DNA from: Mya arenaria
Lineage: Eukaryota > Mollusca > Bivalvia > Myida > Myidae
Length of the DNA: 64,000 bases
Direction of reading: 5' to 3'
Assembly (NCBI RefSeq): GCF_026914265.1
Contig: NC_069131.1
Location: 262,001-326,000, forward strand
Part shown: piece by piece, positions 59,501 through 64,000 of the stretch
Numbering within the stretch: position 1 is the stretch's first letter
Layout: the number at the start of each line of letters is the position of its first letter
Notes under the pieces: model-generated
The model's database searches: none
What the model saw: only the letters and a program-made list of their open reading frames with translations
Told to the model about the DNA's origin: nothing
Translations under genes and position numbers: made by a program

Positions 59501-61975
59501 CCAGTGTACACCCGACAGCGGCATCCAGTGTACACCGAAAAACATCATCCAGTGTTCACCCGACAGCGGCATCCAGTGTACACCCAAAAGCATCATCCAG
59601 TGTACACCCGACAGCGGCTTCCAGTGTACACCCGACAATAGCCTCCAGTGTACCCCCGACAATGGCCTCCAGTGTACACCCGACAATGGCTTCCAGTGTA
59701 CACCCGACAGTGGCCTCCGGTGTATACCCGAGAGCGGCTTCCAGTGTATACCCGACAGCAGCCTCCAGTGTTCTCTCGACAGCGGCCTCCAGTGTACACT
59801 CGACAGCGGCCACCAGTGTACACCCAACAACGCCCTCCAGTGTATAATCGACTAGGAGTTCAGTGTACCCTCGACATTGGCCTCAAGTGTATACTCGACA
59901 ATGGCCTCCAGTATATACTCGAGAGTGGCCTCCAGTCTACACCCGACATCGGCCTCCAATGTATACTCGACAGCAGCGTCCAGTGTACCTCCGATAGGGG
60001 CCTCCAGTGTACACACGGCAGCGGCCTCCATTAAATACTTGACTGCGGCCTCCAGTGTATACTCGACAGAGGGCTCCAGTGTGCACTCGACAGCGGCCTC
60101 CAGTGTATACTCGACAGTGGCCTCTCATGTACGCCCGACAGCGGCATCCAGTGTACACTCGACAGCGGCCTCCAGTGTACGCCCGTCAGTGGCATCTAGT
60201 GTACACCCGATATCGTTTTCCAGTCTACACTCGACAGCGTCCTTCAGTGTACGCCTGACAGCGCCCTCCAGTGTACGCCCGACAGCGGCCTCCAGTGTAC
60301 ACCCGACAGCGGCATCCAGTGTACACTCGACAGAGGCCTCCAGTGTACGCCTGACAGCAGCCTCAAGTGTACACTCGACAGCATCCTCCAGTGTACACTC
60401 GAAATCAGCATCCAGTGAACGCCCGACAGCGGCCCCCAGTGTACACCCAACAACGGACTCAAGTGTATATTCGACAGCGGCCTCCATTGTACGAACGACC
60501 GCGGCCTCGAGTATACACCCGACAGCGGCCTCCGGTTTATACTCGAAAGTGTCCTGCAGTGTACACTTGACAGCGGCCTCCAGTGTATACTCGACAGTGA
60601 TCTCTCGTGTATAACCGACAGCGGCTTCCAGTGTACGCACAACAGCGGCCTCCAGTGTACACCTGACAGAGACTGCTAGTGTACAACCGAAAGTGGCCTC
60701 CAGTGTACACTCGACAGCGGCCTCCAGTGTACACCCGACAGTGGCCTCCAGTGTACAGCCGACAGTGGCTTCCAGTGTACCCTCGACAGCGGTCTCCAGT
60801 TATCACCCGACAGTGGCTTCCAGTGTACAGCCGACAGTGGCTTCCAGTGTAACCTCGACAGCGGTCTCCAGTTATCACCCGACAGCGACCTGCAGAGAAC
60901 ACTCGACAGCGGCCCCAAGTGTAAAGCCGACAAGGGCCCGTAGTGTTCAGCCGGAAACGGTCTCCAGTGTACAACCGACAGCGGCGTCCAGTGAACACTC
61001 GACATCGGCCTCCAGTGAACACTCGACAGCGGCCTCCAGTGTTCACCCGACAGCGGCCTCCAGTGTACACCTGACAGCGGCCTCCAGTGTACACTCGACA
61101 GGGGCCTCCATTGTACACCCGACAGCGGCCTCCAGTGTACATTCGACAGCGGCATCCAGTGTACACTCGACAGCGGCCTCCAGTGTACACTCGACAGCGG
61201 CCTCCAGTGTACACCCGACAGCGGCCTCCAGTGTACACTCGACAGCGGCCCCCAGGGTACAGCCGACAAAGGCCCCTAGTGTTCAGCCGAAAACGGTCTC
61301 CAGTGTACAACCGACAGCGGCCTCCAGTGTACACTCGACAGTGGCCTCTAATGTGCACTTGACAGCGGCTTCCAGTATATACTTGACTTCGGCCTCAAGT
61401 GTATATGTGACAGTGTCCTCCATAGTTCCCCCGACAGAGGCCTCCAGTGTACAGCCGACAGTGGCCACAAGTGTACACTCGACAGCGGCCTCCAGTGTAC
61501 ACCCGACAGTGGCCTCCAGTGTACACCCGACAGCGGCCTCCAGTGTACAGCCGACAGTGGCCACAAGTGTACACTTGACAGCGGCCTCCAGTGTACACCC
61601 GACAGTGGCCTCCAGTGTACACCCGACAGCGGCCTCCAGTGTACACCCGACAGCGGCCTCCAGTGTACACCCGACAGTTGCCTCCAGTGTACACCCGACA
61701 GTGGCCTCCAGTGTACACTCGACAGTGGCCTCCAGTGAACACCCGACAGCGGCCTCCAGTGTACACCCGAAAGTGGCCTCCAGTCTACCCTCGACAGCGG
61801 TCTGCAGTGTACACTCGACAGCGGCCTCCAGTGTTCACTCTACAAAGTCCAGCAGTGTACAGCCGACAGCGGCCTCCAGTGTATACCCGACAGTGGCCTC
61901 AAGTGTACCCTCGACAGCGGTCTCCAGTGTACCCACGACAGCGGTCTCCAGTGTACACCCGACAGTGGCCTCCAA
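56515..61975. repeat. Giant 24-bp minisatellite (about 225 units) with higher-order structure
   Basis: The unit is CCTCCAGTGTACACTCGACA then GCGG, with a 22-bp form lacking two bases (CAGTATACTC). At about 56600-57420, units form a 70-bp trimer (24+24+22). At about 59360-59620, units with GAAAGCATCAT alternate with GACAGCGGCAT to give 48-bp dimers. The phrase CCCGATATCGTTTTCCAGTC marks blocks near 58025, 58217, 58577 and 60205. A block with ACGAACGACCGCGGCC recurs at 58861 and 60491. The standard unit has no stop codon in any of six frames, so very long frames appear on both strands (for example serine/alanine/threonine/valine-rich at 60693-62042). They are not evidence of a gene. Confidence 0.97.
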
Positions 61976-62054
61976 CATCGACAATACGCAATATAAGATA
62001 GGAATTGTTGTCTGCAATAAAATATACAAGTCGACAAGATAGCAGATTAAGAAA

Positions 62055-62270
62055 CGATCCGAGACCTTTTCTGTAGAAGTTTAACAATAGCGGTTCCCTT
62101 AAAATTGCCAAAGTTACCTTTGTATTTCAATATAGGAACAAAAAAATACGCCAAAATACCTTTCTGTAGAGGTTCAACAATAGCGGATACCCTAAAACTG
62201 TCCAAGTTTAATTTTATTTCAATATAGGACAAAAAGTAATAAAAAACGCCCCAAAAGCACCACTTGGGAC
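62055..62270. repeat. Two tandem copies of a 105-bp repeat
   Basis: CTTTTCTGTAGAAGTTTAAC and CTTTCTGTAGAGGTTCAAC each lead through ACAATAGCGG and CAAGTT/AAAGTT to ATTTCAATATAGGA. The two copies lie about 105 bp apart and are clearly related but diverged. Confidence 0.75.
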
Positions 62271-62339
62271 TAGAAATTGTCCCCCGGCCAACACTTTTAA
62301 CCAAAAATATTTCGGTTCAAAAGAAAACGCCCCTAAGTT

Positions 62340-63350
62340 ACGCCCCTTCTAACGTCAAATCCTAGACTCTATATCCTATATGTAAACAATTCATAGTTTC
62401 ACGATCTGTCACGAGAATTTGTCCCTAAAAATGACACTGGAAAGTGAACTAATACGCTGTTGCTGTTTTTTTTTGTAAAACTAATACACTATGCATATAA
62501 ACAAGACAGTAACTCGCGTGTATCTAGAAAATCATGACATCTGTTCCATAAGTGCGTATTTTATCGTATTTTGTCAGATACTACTAATTTCCACGTGAAA
62601 ATGAACCTTCCAAGAATAGTTTAGAATTTGGCCTGTCATCGGGCATTGATTGCTGTGTAAAACTATATTATTTTGCGGAAAAGGCGGACCCGGTTCAATT
62701 ACGGCTTTCGCCAGAACATCTATCTACGGTAAAGTATCTAGATTCCGGAACCAATGAAACTGCCTCATTAATTACTCATGGTAACGAGATTTTCCTGGCC
62801 AAATCGCCCAACGTAGCATAGCAAAGTTGTGTGTCGGGGATTTCCGACGATGTTGGCATGATATGTATTTCCTATTTATCACCACATTTCTGACTACACT
62901 AACCACTACATCTTGGCACTCAGATGACATCACATTATAACAAATATTATTGCGCGTTGTTAAAATGACGTCATAAAACCTGACAGTGCGTAAATACAAG
63001 ATTTAATTTATAATGTGATAACGCGTCTTTTAAGTGAATTAAACCAGTAATGTACATAATAAAGGGATTCTATCCGGGAGGTAGTATTTTATTCTCGTGG
63101 ATTTTTGTAGATTTCTTAATTGCTTAGAAGACCAAACATTAATAACTTTCTTAGTGTTGAGTACAAAATGCCTCACTACTACCATGCACGCATGCGAAAA
63201 AATTCTAAATAATCCATTTGATGCTAGACTCGCAATGGCGACATGTCGAGCCCGTTGAACGAGCCTTTGACAGAGCAATGCAGTCGCAACACAGAAATAC
63301 ATGGAGTTGAACAATACGTGTACCCGTGAAACTACTCCTCAGCATGGCGA
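62340..63350. other. No gene seen
   Basis: AT-rich sequence. Short minus-strand frames at 62772-63314 show no recognisable domain or splice signals. Confidence 0.3.
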
Positions 63351-63354
63351 ACCT

Positions 63355-63910
63355 CCATGGCAAGTTTTTTTGAAAATCTTATAATACATGGTAATGATAC
63401 AGACTCACTCCAGACCAGTCCTATCAACAGTACCTATTACGAAATGGAAACTCTAAGTGGTACCTTAATAATTAAGTAACAGAACTAGGTCTTTTGCGTG
63501 ACACGTGGCCTCATCATGGTGAACCGTCATGGCATTTTTTTTTATTCTTTAATGCATGGTCAAGATACAGCCCGGACAAGGGTTATTTCAACCATTGACC
63601 TCTAAGCAAGACCTAAATCTTTAAGGTGCAGACCTGAGTCAAGTGCGCGATACGAAACTTCGTCATGGTAAACCTTAATGGCAAGTTTTCTATGAAAATC
63701 CCATAATGCATGGTCAAAATACCGTCCGAATTATTTCAACCTTCCACCTCTTAACGTGACCATGCCTTTGTGGTACAGACCTGGGGCTTGTGCGCGACAT
63801 GCCACCCTTATCACGATGAACTTTCACATCAAGACTTTTGAAAATCCTATGCATGATACAGCCCGGACAAAGTTCAGTCTGGACGGAGGCACAAAGTAAC
63901 ATACGCACAT
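63355..63910. repeat. Degenerate 150-170-bp dispersed bivalve repeat, three to four copies
   Basis: The series ATGGCAAGTTTT, ATCCCATAATGCATGG, TCAAGATACAGCCCGGACAA, TGTGCGCGACATG and TCATGGTGAACC recurs three to four times with strong decay. The order matches a high-copy repeat common in clam and oyster genomes. Confidence 0.6.
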
Positions 63911-64000
63911 TCATTGAACCGCCATTGTGACAACAATGTATCGCTCACTGCAAGCGGGCTCGACAAAAAACGACGAAATGGAAATGAGGCGGTTGAAATA

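Noticed and set aside
56480-62042. Mucin-like or cysteine-rich repeat protein genes
   Set aside because: The 24-bp unit is open in all six frames, so long frames carry no coding information. The idea is kept only as a finding to test.
1-64000. tRNA or rRNA genes
   Set aside because: The only tRNA-like A and B boxes seen belong to the SINE at 42928-43373; no cloverleaf gene or rRNA core motif was recognised by eye, though a covariance-model scan could not be run.

Overview
The window looks like nuclear DNA of a bivalve mollusc. It is AT-rich, its genes are split by long introns, and several dispersed repeats are of kinds familiar from clam and oyster genomes. These include a fold-back element ending in GCTGCACTC, a TA-flanked element starting CTGTGAAATCATTAATG, repeats of the 'GACCTTGACCTTTGACC' type, and 158-178 bp core repeats ending in a GACGCC-rich tail. 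The species is not identified. Nothing looks bacterial, and I see no rRNA, tRNA gene or CRISPR array.

Three split host genes are supported by exons whose splice phases agree. (1) A minus-strand MFS transporter of the MFSD4 / sodium-dependent glucose transporter 1 group covers 1749-8490; three exons are visible and the 3' part lies off the left edge. (2) A complete five-exon, 336-residue ankyrin-repeat protein lies on the minus strand at 44677-50384, with five consecutive ankyrin repeats. (3) A plus-strand coiled-coil-like gene of small exons lies at 26502-29902; its 5' end is unresolved. A possible partner first exon at 23775-24005 shares the 26502 exon in a different frame. A THAP-domain remnant lies at 20509-20758 on the minus strand.

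The most striking property is tandem repetition. At least eleven minisatellites with unrelated units occupy about 18-19 kb: 27, 20, 45, 69, 44, 38, 49, 25, 32, 22 and 24 bp. Two longer-unit core-repeat arrays (178 and 158 bp) add about 3 kb. The largest are the 24-bp array (56515-61975), the 20-bp array (5517-8080), the 32-bp array (51625-54060) and the 38-bp array (32005-34244). Several show higher-order structure. Most long open frames in the window come from these arrays, because their units lack stop codons on one or both strands; I do not treat those frames as genes.

Mobile DNA layout: a 3.7-kb element with about 500-bp terminal inverted repeats and a TTA duplication (8967-12638) is interrupted by a 1.5-kb piggyBac-like element at TTAA (9509-11010). 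Three fold-back copies lie at 11823, 14835 and 35136. A G-rich short element (15205-15484) sits next to a 158-bp core-repeat array that is split by a TA-flanked element (15891-16691). A decayed hAT transposon covers 18473-20269, LINE fragments lie near 20300, 24700 and 40600-42060, and a tRNA-headed SINE with a 15-bp target duplication covers 42928-43373. The left third therefore combines the transporter gene and its repeat-filled introns with a transposon graveyard. The middle has the small coiled-coil gene and two GC-rich minisatellites. The right part has the ankyrin gene followed by two very large minisatellites.
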